The notes beneath the pieces are model-generated. The model was not told the origin of the DNA. It did not search any database and saw nothing but the letters and a program-made list of their open reading frames with translations. Of a DNA stretch of 5,636 nucleotides, positions 1 to 5,461 are shown piece after piece. Numbering within the stretch: the stretch's first letter is position 1; each line of letters opens with the position of its first letter. Source of the stretch: Deltaproteobacteria bacterium (GTDB lineage: Bacteria; Desulfobacterota; Syntrophia; Syntrophales; Smithellaceae); NCBI GenBank assembly GCA_019136325.1, contig JAGVUJ010000170.1, positions 1 through 5,636 of the forward strand, given 5' to 3'. Position numbers and translations under genes: made by a program.

Positions 1-635
1 ATCCCGCCAGTTCCCGAAGGACCAAATAAAGATTTATGTCCGGTAAACGCCAGCAAATCGATATTCATTTTTACAACATCAATAGGATAGCTGCCCGCCG
101 TCTGCGCGGCATCAACACAAAAAACCAGGTTGCATTCCCGCGCGATACGGCCGATATCGGCAACAGGCATAATCGTGCCCGTAACGTTGGAGGCATGGGT
201 CATAAAGATTGCTCTGGTATTTTTTTTGACCGCTCCGTTTACGTGCGCCGGATCAATCAAGCCTTTCCGATCGCAGGGAATGACAGTTAGTTCGACACCT
301 CTGTGCAACTTCGCCCGCAGTGGGCGCATCACCGAATTGTGCTCCATGCTCGACGTGATAACATGATCTCCTGATTTCAGCAGGCCGGAGACCGCGATAT
401 TCAATCCTTCCGTGGCATTTTTCGTCATCACGATCCGCAGAGGATCGTCTATGTTGAAGAGTTGCGCAAGTTTTTCACGGGTATTGAAAATAATGCGCGC
501 AGCCTCCACCGACAGGCGATGCCCGGAACGGCCTGGATTGGCCCCGATCTTCTTCATGAATTTTTGCATGGCCGCACTGACTTCCGGCGGCTTCGGCCAC
601 GACGTGGCGGCATTATCAAAATAAATAATTCCCAT
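1..635 (-). CDS. Class V aminotransferase / cysteine desulfurase family protein, 3' part cut by the window edge
   Basis: A PLP enzyme of the NifS/Csd-like class V fold, expected to take sulfur or selenium from cysteine/selenocysteine and pass it to an acceptor. The ATG is at 635 with a weak GGA-type ribosome site just upstream; 211 codons are visible and the C-terminus lies outside. Visible landmarks are FDNAATSWPKP at residues 6-16, NPGRSGHR at 33-40, TKNATEGLNIA at 71-81, the PLP-stacking His99 in SMEHNS, the PLP-contacting Asp174 and Gln177 in VDAAQTAG, and the Schiff-base lysine Lys201 in TGHKSLFGPSGTGG. The sequence looks most like the EF2568-type subfamily, known as a companion of selD, yqeB and yqeC in selenium-dependent molybdenum hydroxylase clusters, rather than housekeeping IscS. 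That subfamily call is from memory. The active-site cysteine region is not in view, so desulfurase activity itself cannot be confirmed here. Confidence 0.9.
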   Translation of the reverse strand, partial: MGIIYFDNAATSWPKPPEVSAAMQKFMKKIGANPGRSGHRLSVEAARIIFNTREKLAQLFNIDDPLRIVMTKNATEGLNIAVSGLLKSGDHVITSSMEHNSVMRPLRAKLHRGVELTVIPCDRKGLIDPAHVNGAVKKNTRAIFMTHASNVTGTIMPVADIGRIARECNLVFCVDAAQTAGSYPIDVVKMNIDLLAFTGHKSLFGPSGTGG

Positions 636-682
636 ATTATTTCCAGTCCAATCAGCAAAACACCTGCTTAATTCGGTTAAAA

Positions 683-710
683 ATTATATGCTTTCTGAAA
701 ATATATCCAA
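683..710 (-). promoter_or_regulatory. Sigma70-like promoter for the class V aminotransferase gene
   Basis: On the minus strand a TTGGAT -35 box (710-705) and a perfect TATAAT -10 box (688-683) are separated by 16 bp. Transcription would begin near 676 and give a leader of about 40 nt before the ATG at 635. It lies in the 145-bp gap between the LysR gene and the desulfurase-like gene, so the latter can be expressed without readthrough from the regulator. The rest of this gap is AT-rich, with a weak A/T-only inverted repeat at 723-754 and no convincing terminator. Confidence 0.55.
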
Positions 711-780
711 TAAATAAAAGTTATAAAAAACAAAACAGTATTTCTTTTTTTTATTGCAACATTCGGGCAGCGGACGATGA

Positions 781-1713
781 TTAATTTTCATCCGGAAATG
801 CAGGTGTGTAGCGTTTAATGAATTTGATAAACGCTTGATGGAAAGGGCGGAAGTCAAACTGACGTCGGTAGATTAAATAGAAATTTCTTTCCATGGTGAG
901 TCCCTGAACCGGAATTTCACAAAGCAATCCCTGGGAGAGTTCGCGCGATACGGCATGAATGGAAATCACCGATACGCCCCATCCGGCAATAACCGCTTCT
1001 TTGACGGCTTCGGAACTTCCCAGTTCACCGCAGATATTGGATGGAACATGGCTGGTTGCTTTTGTTTTCCTTAAACAGGATTCAAATAATTCTCTCGTTG
1101 CCGAACCTTTTTCCCTGATGACAAACGGTTCGTTCAATAGTTCCGCTAAAGCAATTGTCTTCTTTTTGCACCAGGCATGATTTCGGGAAACGACAAGAAC
1201 GAGGCGATCTTTCCACAGGGCGTCTGCCTTTAGCTTTTTATTCAGAGGATGTTTGCCGATGACGCCCATTTCCACCTCATTATCCATAACTATGTTCATG
1301 GCCTCTTCGCTATCGGCGGTTCTGATATAAATATGAATATCGGAATTTGTTTTATTAAAATCACTCAAGGCTCGAGGCAGAATATACGTGGCGGGAATCG
1401 TGCTGGCGCTCAAATAAATATTCCCGCCGGATTCTTTACTCAATGCAAGAATCTTGCCCTTCGCTTCATCCCGAAGCCTAATCATACGACGCGCATAGTC
1501 GTATAAAATCTTGCCTTCCGGCGTCAACGAGATTCCCGCGCTGCTGCGATTGGCCAATCGCGCACCCAGACAATCTTCCGCATTCTTGATATTTTTGGTC
1601 AGCGCCGGCTGGGTCAAAAGCATTTTCTTGGCAGCGCGGCTGAAACTGCCCTCCTCCACTAAGGCCATAATGGCTTCCATCTGCTGCATGGTAATATTTT
1701 TGAAACGATCCAT
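781..1713 (-). CDS. LysR-family transcriptional regulator, CysL-like, probably controlling the selenium/sulfur cassette
   Basis: A DNA-binding regulator of about 310 residues, a normal LysR length. From the ATG at 1713, residues 9-67 form the winged helix-turn-helix: EEGSFSRAAKKMLLTQPALTK covers the recognition region, followed by LGARLANRSSAGISLTPEG. The effector-binding domain runs from about residue 93 (GGNIYLSASTIPATYILPRAL) and includes EPFVIREKGSATRELFE and ELGSSEAVKEAVIAGWGVSVIS, phrases typical of the CysL-like group often found beside selenium-metabolism genes. It is divergent from the yedE operon, the usual geometry for a LysR regulator and its target. The start is uncertain. The frame stays open to a TTG at 1791, but that extension encodes a hydrophobic stretch and contains a consensus TATAAT at 1765-1760. 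An ATG at 1719 (two residues longer) and one at 1689 are alternatives; none has a strong ribosome site. Confidence 0.9.
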   Translation of the reverse strand: MDRFKNITMQQMEAIMALVEEGSFSRAAKKMLLTQPALTKNIKNAEDCLGARLANRSSAGISLTPEGKILYDYARRMIRLRDEAKGKILALSKESGGNIYLSASTIPATYILPRALSDFNKTNSDIHIYIRTADSEEAMNIVMDNEVEMGVIGKHPLNKKLKADALWKDRLVLVVSRNHAWCKKKTIALAELLNEPFVIREKGSATRELFESCLRKTKATSHVPSNICGELGSSEAVKEAVIAGWGVSVISIHAVSRELSQGLLCEIPVQGLTMERNFYLIYRRQFDFRPFHQAFIKFIKRYTPAFPDEN

Positions 1714-1927
1714 AGACATGTAATGCTTATAGCACAATATAATGATCCATGAAAAGAAAATTATAACCATTATTAATAAAGCATATTCCAAAAGATAATA
1801 GGCTTAAAACATATTTTCCGGCCTTAACCAAAAAGAATAATACGCATCAAAATATTACTTTTATGAATTTGCTTTTACCATTTCCGGCTGTTAGAAACGG
1901 ATAAAATATTTCAAGGGGGTTTCATTA
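1714..1927. promoter_or_regulatory. Divergent control region between the LysR gene and the yedE operon
   Basis: This AT-rich 214-bp stretch has no gene. Visible elements are a perfect minus-strand -10 box TATAAT at 1765-1760, a likely LysR-gene promoter, although the best -35 match (TTGGAA, 1791-1786) sits 20 bp away, which is long. There is also an inverted repeat TAATA-N10-TATTA at 1838-1857, of the loose dyad type LysR proteins bind. The ribosome site AAGGGGG at 1913-1919 lies 8 nt before the yedE ATG. I found no convincing -10/-35 pair for yedE. TAAAAT at 1902-1907 is a good -10 by sequence but would put the transcript start inside the ribosome site; TTGCTT/TAGAAA (1869-1874 and 1892-1897, 17-bp spacer) is the only other candidate and is weak. 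Dependence on an activator would fit a poor core promoter. Confidence 0.5.
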
Positions 1928-2221
1928 ATGAAAAACATTTTTTCCTCCCGTATGGGAATAATCATTGTCGGTGCCATTATCGGTATCCTTGCGGCTTTGC
2001 TGCAGTACTTCGGCAATCCGGCAAACATGGGCATTTGCGTGGCCTGCTTCGAACGGGATATTGCCGGTGCACTGGGGTTACACCGGGCGGATGTTGTCCA
2101 GTATCTGCGTCCGGAAATCATGGGATTTGTCTTGGGCGCTTTCATTGCGGCAATATTCGCTGGCGAGTATAAGCCGCGTGGTGGATCATCACCGGCTTTT
2201 TCCTGGGAATGTTCGCCATGA
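1928..2221 (+). CDS. yedE: YedE-family selenium/sulfur transporter, N-terminal part (frame breaks before the natural end)
   Basis: This is the first quarter of a polytopic inner-membrane transporter of the YeeE/YedE (sulf_transp) family, the type proposed to import a selenium compound when it sits beside selenium genes. The ATG at 1928 follows AAGGGGG with 8-nt spacing. Residues 9-26 form a membrane segment. A signature stretch with paired cysteines follows, MGICVACFERDIAGALGLHR (34-53, Cys37 and Cys40), then VVQYLRPEIMGFVLGAFIAAIFAGEYKPRGGSSP. Family-like sequence holds through about residue 89. The reading frame then drifts into FSWECSP and a TGA at 2219, while the expected continuation (FFLGMFAMTGALIFLGCPWR) is in the neighbouring frame. 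The frame is therefore broken by a net loss of one base (modulo 3). The two parts together make about 355 residues, a full-length YedE. Confidence 0.85.
   Translation: MKNIFSSRMGIIIVGAIIGILAALLQYFGNPANMGICVACFERDIAGALGLHRADVVQYLRPEIMGFVLGAFIAAIFAGEYKPRGGSSPAFSWECSP
2172..2203 (+). other. Frameshift site inside yedE
   Basis: Family-like coding switches here from the frame of 1928 to the frame of 2209. The upstream frame gives YKPRGGSSP up to about 2194 and the downstream frame gives GFFLGMF from 2194 on. A run of five T (2197-2201) lies at the switch: one extra T would read PAFFLGMF without a break. Equally, a 7-bp deletion between CCG (2192-2194) and GCTTTTTC would fit, because from memory relatives carry two or three more residues, ending in Arg, before the FFLG. 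The upstream stop overlaps an in-frame ATG as ATGA at 2218-2221. Confidence 0.7.
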
Positions 2222-2997
2222 CTGGAGCACTGATATTTCTGGGCTGCCCCTGGCGCGCGCTGCTTCGTTTGGCGGGTGGCGACGGAAACGCCATTCTGGG
2301 TTTGCTGGGTTTGGGAACAGGAATCTTTATCGGAATTCTGTTTTTGAAAAAAGGTTTCAGTCTGGGACGCTCCTATTCGCAGGCGAAAGCCAGCGGTTGG
2401 ATTATGCCTGGTCTGATGATCGGTTTGTTCTTTCTTTTAATTTTCAAGGTTTCTTTTGCTGAAGGTGGTCCGATATTCTTCAGCGTGAAAGGTCCCGGTT
2501 CCATGCATGCTCCTATTATAATCAGTCTAATCGCCGGTCTTGCCATTGGCGCTCTTGCCCAGCGCAGCCGTTTTTGTACCATGGGGGCTTTGCGTGATGT
2601 GATGCTGACCAGAGATTTTCATTTAATCAGCGGTGTGATTGCGCTATTGGTTTTCGCCTTTGCGACCAACATGATTTTCGGTCAGTTCAAAGCCGGTTTT
2701 GAAGGACAGCCTGTCGCCCACACAAATCATCTATGGAACTTTTTGGGCATGTCGCTTTCCGGCCTTGCCTTCGCGCTGGCCGGCGGTTGCCCCGGACGGC
2801 AATTGTTTCTTTCAGGAGAAGGGGATGCCGATGCCGGTATTTTTGTTCTGGGAATGATTGTCGGCGCGGGAATTTCACATACGTTTGCCATGGCCAGTTC
2901 ACCGAAGGGTGTTGCGGCTTTCGGCCCTATCAGCGTTATCGTTGGATTGATATTCTGCCTGATTATCGGTTTTGCGATGATGCAGAAAGCGAAATAG
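2209..2997 (+). CDS. yedE: YedE-family selenium/sulfur transporter, C-terminal part
   Basis: The remaining three quarters of the YedE transporter, in the frame one base off from the N-terminal part. From the ATG at 2209 it carries FLGCPWRALLRLAGGDGNA (Cys13), a hydrophobic segment, a polar loop (FLKKGFSLGRSYSQAK), further membrane segments, then the second internal repeat with AQRSRFCTMGALRDVMLTRDF (Cys123) and LAGGCPGRQLFLSGEGDADAG (Cys194). The cysteine-bearing GCP and RFCTMGA motifs are hallmarks of the family and line the presumed chalcogen path. If it is translated separately, the ATG at 2218 overlaps the upstream stop (ATGA) and has GGGA about 10 nt before it, so coupled translation is conceivable. 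Both that ATG and the one at 2209 fall inside a predicted membrane helix, making a natural protein start here unlikely. The next gene begins 12 bp after the stop. Confidence 0.88.
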   Translation: MFAMTGALIFLGCPWRALLRLAGGDGNAILGLLGLGTGIFIGILFLKKGFSLGRSYSQAKASGWIMPGLMIGLFFLLIFKVSFAEGGPIFFSVKGPGSMHAPIIISLIAGLAIGALAQRSRFCTMGALRDVMLTRDFHLISGVIALLVFAFATNMIFGQFKAGFEGQPVAHTNHLWNFLGMSLSGLAFALAGGCPGRQLFLSGEGDADAGIFVLGMIVGAGISHTFAMASSPKGVAAFGPISVIVGLIFCLIIGFAMMQKAK

Positions 2998-3009
2998 GAT
3001 AATAAATTG

Positions 3010-3543
3010 ATGTTGTTCGGCAAGAAAAATAAAAATGCTTTTGAAGGCGGCGGACTCGTTCTCTTTCAGGCCGTTGATGAAGCCATCACTGCGGAGAAGA
3101 TTCTCAAGGCGGAAAACTACGAGGTCAAACTGGTTGCCCCACCGCCTGCTCTGCGCAAAGGATGCGATCTGGCCGTGGAGATTAATATCACGGAAAAGCC
3201 GGGAATAGAAAGATTGCTCCAGAGCAAAGACGCACATTTCGTGGAAATATTGCCGTTGAAAGGGGCGGGAGAACTTCTTGATGTCGTGAAAACGAAGGAT
3301 TTCGGCGATTCTCTAATGGTGAAGGCTGGCAATATGAAACTGACGTTTGATAAAAACACAGGCGTGATTCTGAATATTTCCGGCGGCGGCTGTCCTGATA
3401 TTCCATTTTTACATATCAGCATGCTGGATAAAAAATTAACGGAAGCCTCTTCTCCGAAGCAAAAAGGTTATACGCTCTGCGCGCTAATGCTGGATCGTGC
3501 ATTTACCGAGGCGCTGGATATCTGGAAGAAGGAGGCAAACTGA
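3010..3543 (+). CDS. DUF3343-like protein with a C-terminal GGGCPDIP domain, putative S/Se carrier
   Basis: A soluble protein of 177 residues with no signal or membrane segment. Residues 14-60 resemble DUF3343 (GLVLFQAVDEAITAEKILK, then VKLVAPPPALRKGCDLAVEI), a small domain with one conserved cysteine (here Cys52) that recurs next to YedE and TusA-like genes and is suspected to relay sulfur or selenium. DUF3343 proteins are usually only about 80-100 residues. Here a second domain follows (about 93-172) with ISGGGCPDIPFLH (Cys128) and KGYTLCALMLDRAFTEAL (Cys157), which I do not recognise. The ATG at 3010 is preferred over the adjacent TTG at 3007; AGGA at 2996-2999 overlaps the yedE stop and is well placed. 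The gene sits 12 bp after yedE and ends one base before the next start, so it is surely co-transcribed. The carrier role is inferred from context and the cysteines. Confidence 0.8.
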   Translation: MLFGKKNKNAFEGGGLVLFQAVDEAITAEKILKAENYEVKLVAPPPALRKGCDLAVEINITEKPGIERLLQSKDAHFVEILPLKGAGELLDVVKTKDFGDSLMVKAGNMKLTFDKNTGVILNISGGGCPDIPFLHISMLDKKLTEASSPKQKGYTLCALMLDRAFTEALDIWKKEAN

Positions 3544-3544
3544 A

Positions 3545-4399
3545 ATGCTGCTTGTTTGCGGAACCATTCCTCAGAAACATTTATCCCTCATCAAAGGCGA
3601 TGCTGTCTTTGAACAAGAAAGGCTTTTGATCGACGGTTCGGAAATCCCCTGCACACAGGGAACGGCCGCTCTGATCAGTGCGGCCTGCGTGACGGCTAAG
3701 CATTTAAAAAGCGCGCCACCGCAGGTGTTGTTAGCCGGCGATACGGGCAAAGGCAAGGGAAGTCATCTTCTTTACGATTACCTCATCAGCCATCTGTCCG
3801 AATTAAATCCCGATGTGCTTTTGATGCACTATATTCTCCCGGTTATGGGACAAATGAAAAAGGTTGTGGCCGCATCAGCGAAATGCAAAAAAAAGCCAGT
3901 GCTCATGGCAGATGCTTCCTCGATGTATGCCGCCAAGGGGGCGGGGCTGGCGCCGGAATTCGATATTTTCACTCCCGACATCTGTGAACTGGCTTTTCTG
4001 GCTGATCCCGACGCGGTTCACCCGGCCTACATTAAACATCATTTGTTCACCGCCGACGGCACGCAGGCCGAAGCTCTTATAGCGGCAGCCTACCGGCAGA
4101 AGGGAGCGGCAAAACTTCTCATTGCCAAAGGCTCGACGGATTATGTCATTGAAAAGGGGAAGATTGCTTGTACGATCTCCGAACCGGATATCCCTACCTT
4201 GGAGGCAATCGGGGGAACAGGCGATACCATCAGCGGCATGGCCGGTGCTATGATTGTTGCGGGCCTGACACAAATGGATTCCGCCGTGGCGGCGCTGAAA
4301 ACCAATCGAAAGGCAGGCGAACTGGTCAACGCAACGCCCGCCACCAAAATCAGGCAACTTATTACCACGATTCCGGATGCATTAAAAAATATTATATAA
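3545..4399 (+). CDS. Ribokinase-fold protein resembling NAD(P)HX dehydratase (NnrD/YjeF C-terminal domain)
   Basis: A soluble protein of 284 residues. The ATG at 3545 follows AAGGAGG (3529-3535) by 9 nt; an in-frame ATG at 3497 lies inside the previous gene and is unlikely. Landmarks in NnrD-like order are VLLAGDTGKGKGSHLLYDYL (61-80), KPVLMADASSMYAAKG (117-132, matching the family's 'PlVlDADaLn' strand), FDIFTPDICELAFL (139-152, matching 'TPHpgEfarL'), AKLLIAKGSTDYVIEKGK (189-206, matching 'vvlKGa.tvi'), and IGGTGDTISGMAGAMI (222-237), the anion hole with catalytic-base position Asp227. In NnrD this site drives ATP/ADP-dependent dehydration of NAD(P)HX; relatives are sugar and vitamin kinases. 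The usual TPH histidine is absent (TPD here) and the GPGLG loop is not recognisable, so the substrate may differ. It lies between the DUF3343-like and TusA genes in one operon, which argues for a cassette-specific role. That role is unknown. Confidence 0.75.
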   Translation: MLLVCGTIPQKHLSLIKGDAVFEQERLLIDGSEIPCTQGTAALISAACVTAKHLKSAPPQVLLAGDTGKGKGSHLLYDYLISHLSELNPDVLLMHYILPVMGQMKKVVAASAKCKKKPVLMADASSMYAAKGAGLAPEFDIFTPDICELAFLADPDAVHPAYIKHHLFTADGTQAEALIAAAYRQKGAAKLLIAKGSTDYVIEKGKIACTISEPDIPTLEAIGGTGDTISGMAGAMIVAGLTQMDSAVAALKTNRKAGELVNATPATKIRQLITTIPDALKNII

Positions 4400-4423
4400 A
4401 CAACACAAGAAAGGATGGAAATT

Positions 4424-4642
4424 ATGATTGAGGTAGATGTAAGAGGATTAAGTTGTCCAATTCCTGTTGTCAAAACGAAACAGGCTATGGAAAGCAATCC
4501 CAAGGATGAAATCACTGTCTTGCTCGATAGCAACGTATCCAAAGAAAACGTGTCCCGACTGGCGCAATCGAAAAAATATTCCGTCAGTGTTCAGGAGACA
4601 ACGGCAGAAGAATATAAATTGATTTTGAAGCCTTCCAAATAA
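4424..4642 (+). CDS. TusA/SirA-family sulfur (selenium) carrier protein
   Basis: A 72-residue single-domain TusA-like protein. The N-terminus reads VDVRGLSCPIPVVKTKQAM, with the family Cys-Pro-x-Pro at residues 11-14; Cys11 carries the persulfide, or perselenide, in the family. The rest shows the expected alternation of strand and helix (EITVLLDSN, VSRLAQSKKY, SVSVQETTAEEYKLIL). The start at 4424 is chosen because AAGGA (4411-4415) then stands 8 nt upstream; the ATG at 4415 would overlap that site. It is the last gene of the operon, 24 bp after the ribokinase-fold gene. The selenium-associated homolog YedF has a TusA domain followed by a DsrE-like domain. Here only the TusA part exists, so this is either an independent TusA paralog or a shortened YedF. 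It is the likely acceptor for the desulfurase-like enzyme at the left edge. Confidence 0.9.
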   Translation: MIEVDVRGLSCPIPVVKTKQAMESNPKDEITVLLDSNVSKENVSRLAQSKKYSVSVQETTAEEYKLILKPSK

Positions 4643-4665
4643 CAAGCGCCAAAAAATATCAGCTA

Positions 4666-4694
4666 CTGGTTCAATCGTCCTTCGATTGAACCAG
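4666..4694. terminator. Perfect 12-bp hairpin between convergent genes, likely terminator
   Basis: CTGGTTCAATCG (4666-4677) and CGATTGAACCAG (4683-4694) are perfect inverted copies around the 5-nt loop TCCTT. It begins 23 bp after the tusA-like stop, where an operon terminator is expected. There is no U-run directly after it on the plus strand. On the minus strand a T6 run (4656-4651) follows only after a 9-nt gap. It may work in both directions or serve mainly as a 3'-end stabilising hairpin. Confidence 0.6.
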
Positions 4695-4774
4695 CTTCTT
4701 CGCTGTAACAGGCATTTTCCCTGTTTCGAAATGTTTTGATTCAGGATTCAAGCCCGAACCAACGAAACCCACAT

Positions 4775-4804
4775 TTATCCCGCTCGGCTTCGCCTCGGGG
4801 ATAA
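4775..4804. repeat. GC-rich imperfect inverted repeat
   Basis: TTATCCC (4775-4781) pairs with GGGATAA (4798-4804). Between them GGC-TTC-GCC forms a small inner stem, with imperfect pairing between the two. The core is markedly more GC-rich than the surrounding intergenic DNA, which is typical of dispersed REP-like palindromes. A single copy cannot show that it is repeated elsewhere. Confidence 0.5.
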
Positions 4805-4813
4805 TTCGACCAT

Positions 4814-4845
4814 CAAATTTCAGTGCACTCCGTTTCTGAAATTTG
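4814..4845. repeat. 10-bp perfect inverted repeat just downstream of lemA
   Basis: CAAATTTCAG (4814-4823) and CTGAAATTTG (4836-4845) are exact inverted copies around a 12-nt spacer. It starts 8 bp past the lemA stop, so it could be the 3'-end hairpin of that transcript. No T-run follows on the minus strand, so an intrinsic terminator is not proven. Confidence 0.5.
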
Positions 4846-4852
4846 GGTCTCA

Positions 4853-5428
4853 TTAAAACTGAACCTTGGGCGCTGTTTTGGCTTCTTTCGGCGCATCAAA
4901 GAACGCAGCCTCCCGGAAACCGAACATGCCGGCAAGCAGATTGGCCGGAAATGATTTGATGGTCTGATTGTAAACTTTGACCGCTTCGTTGTACCGCATT
5001 CTCTCCACGGCAATTCTGTTTTCCGTACCCGCCAGTTCATCCTGCAGGTGTAAGAAGTTCTGATTCGCTTTCAGGTCGGGATACCTTTCAACAACCAGAA
5101 GCAAGCGGCTTAATGCGCCGGACAGCTCGTTATTGGCCGCTATTTTATCGGGAACCGTACCGGCACCGCCGACTTTGGCGCGGGCATTGGTCACTTCGGT
5201 GAGAACCTCTCTTTCGTGTTTGGCGTACCCCTTGACCGTTTCGACCAGATTGGGAATCAAATCATAGCGCCGCTGCAATTGATTTTCCACCTGCGCCCAG
5301 GCGCTCTTGACGGCCTGATCGAGCCTGACAAATGTATTGTAATTGCCGGCGAAAAAAGAGTAAGCACTTACGGTCAGAAGAGCAACTATAACCAAAAGGA
5401 TAATGATCGTTTTCTTTTTGGAATCCAT
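4853..5428 (-). CDS. lemA: LemA family protein
   Basis: A membrane-anchored protein of 191 residues, the usual LemA size. The ATG at 5428 follows a strong ribosome site, GGGGAGG (5441-5435), with 6-nt spacing. Residues 7-28 form one N-terminal membrane segment (IIILLVIVALLTVSAYSFF); the remainder is a long helical domain expected outside the cytoplasm. The family signature is clear: NTFVRLDQAVKSAWAQVENQLQRRYDLIPNLVETVKGYAKHEREVLTEVTNARAKV (about 31-86), then ERYPDLKANQNFLHLQDELAGTENRIAVERMRYNEAVKVYNQTIKSFPANLLAGMFGF (113-170). The biochemical role of LemA is not established; it often sits with a TPM-domain (YgcG-like) gene. None follows here: downstream lies only the hairpin-rich gap, and upstream is an unrelated-looking small protein. 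Confidence 0.95.
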   Translation of the reverse strand: MDSKKKTIIILLVIVALLTVSAYSFFAGNYNTFVRLDQAVKSAWAQVENQLQRRYDLIPNLVETVKGYAKHEREVLTEVTNARAKVGGAGTVPDKIAANNELSGALSRLLLVVERYPDLKANQNFLHLQDELAGTENRIAVERMRYNEAVKVYNQTIKSFPANLLAGMFGFREAAFFDAPKEAKTAPKVQF

Positions 5429-5461
5429 TTTTTACCTCCCCTATCGTGTTAAATTGATAAA

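Larger units (their letters stand above)
4671..4853 (-). other. Doubtful 60-codon reading frame overlapping the lemA stop
   Basis: The frame opens with an ATG that overlaps the lemA stop as TAATG, the geometry of coupled translation, and closes inside the 4666-4694 hairpin. The product would be basic and polar (begins MRPKFQKRSALKFDGR, ends KKLVQSKDD) with no recognisable domain. It runs through all three inverted repeats of this intergenic stretch, and parts of its sequence are imposed by them. I think it is probably not a gene but record it because of the start overlap. Confidence 0.15.

Noticed and set aside
36..671. Plus-strand reading frames at the left end
   Set aside because: They are antisense to a clear class V aminotransferase frame with all expected motifs and show no domain of their own.
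1714..1791. N-terminal membrane segment on the LysR regulator from the TTG start at 1791
   Set aside because: The extension precedes the normal LysR start, uses TTG, and contains a consensus -10 box (1765-1760) on the same strand, so it is more likely promoter DNA than protein.
1881..1907. TTTCCG/TAAAAT as the yedE promoter
   Set aside because: The 15-bp spacing is short and the transcript would start within the ribosome-binding site.
2219..2221. TGA in yedE as a possible selenocysteine codon, tempting in a selenium context
   Set aside because: Reading through in that frame meets another TGA at 2231 and gives sequence unlike YedE; the family-like sequence continues in the other frame, so this is a frame break and not recoding of UGA.
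3728..3763. Walker-A-like GDTGKGKGS (residues 65-73) in the NnrD-like protein, similar to the adenylate kinase P-loop
   Set aside because: It falls where NnrD-type proteins have their early glycine-rich strand-turn (family pattern 'viGGSrgytGA'), and the rest of the protein follows the ribokinase fold, so a true P-loop NTPase is unlikely.
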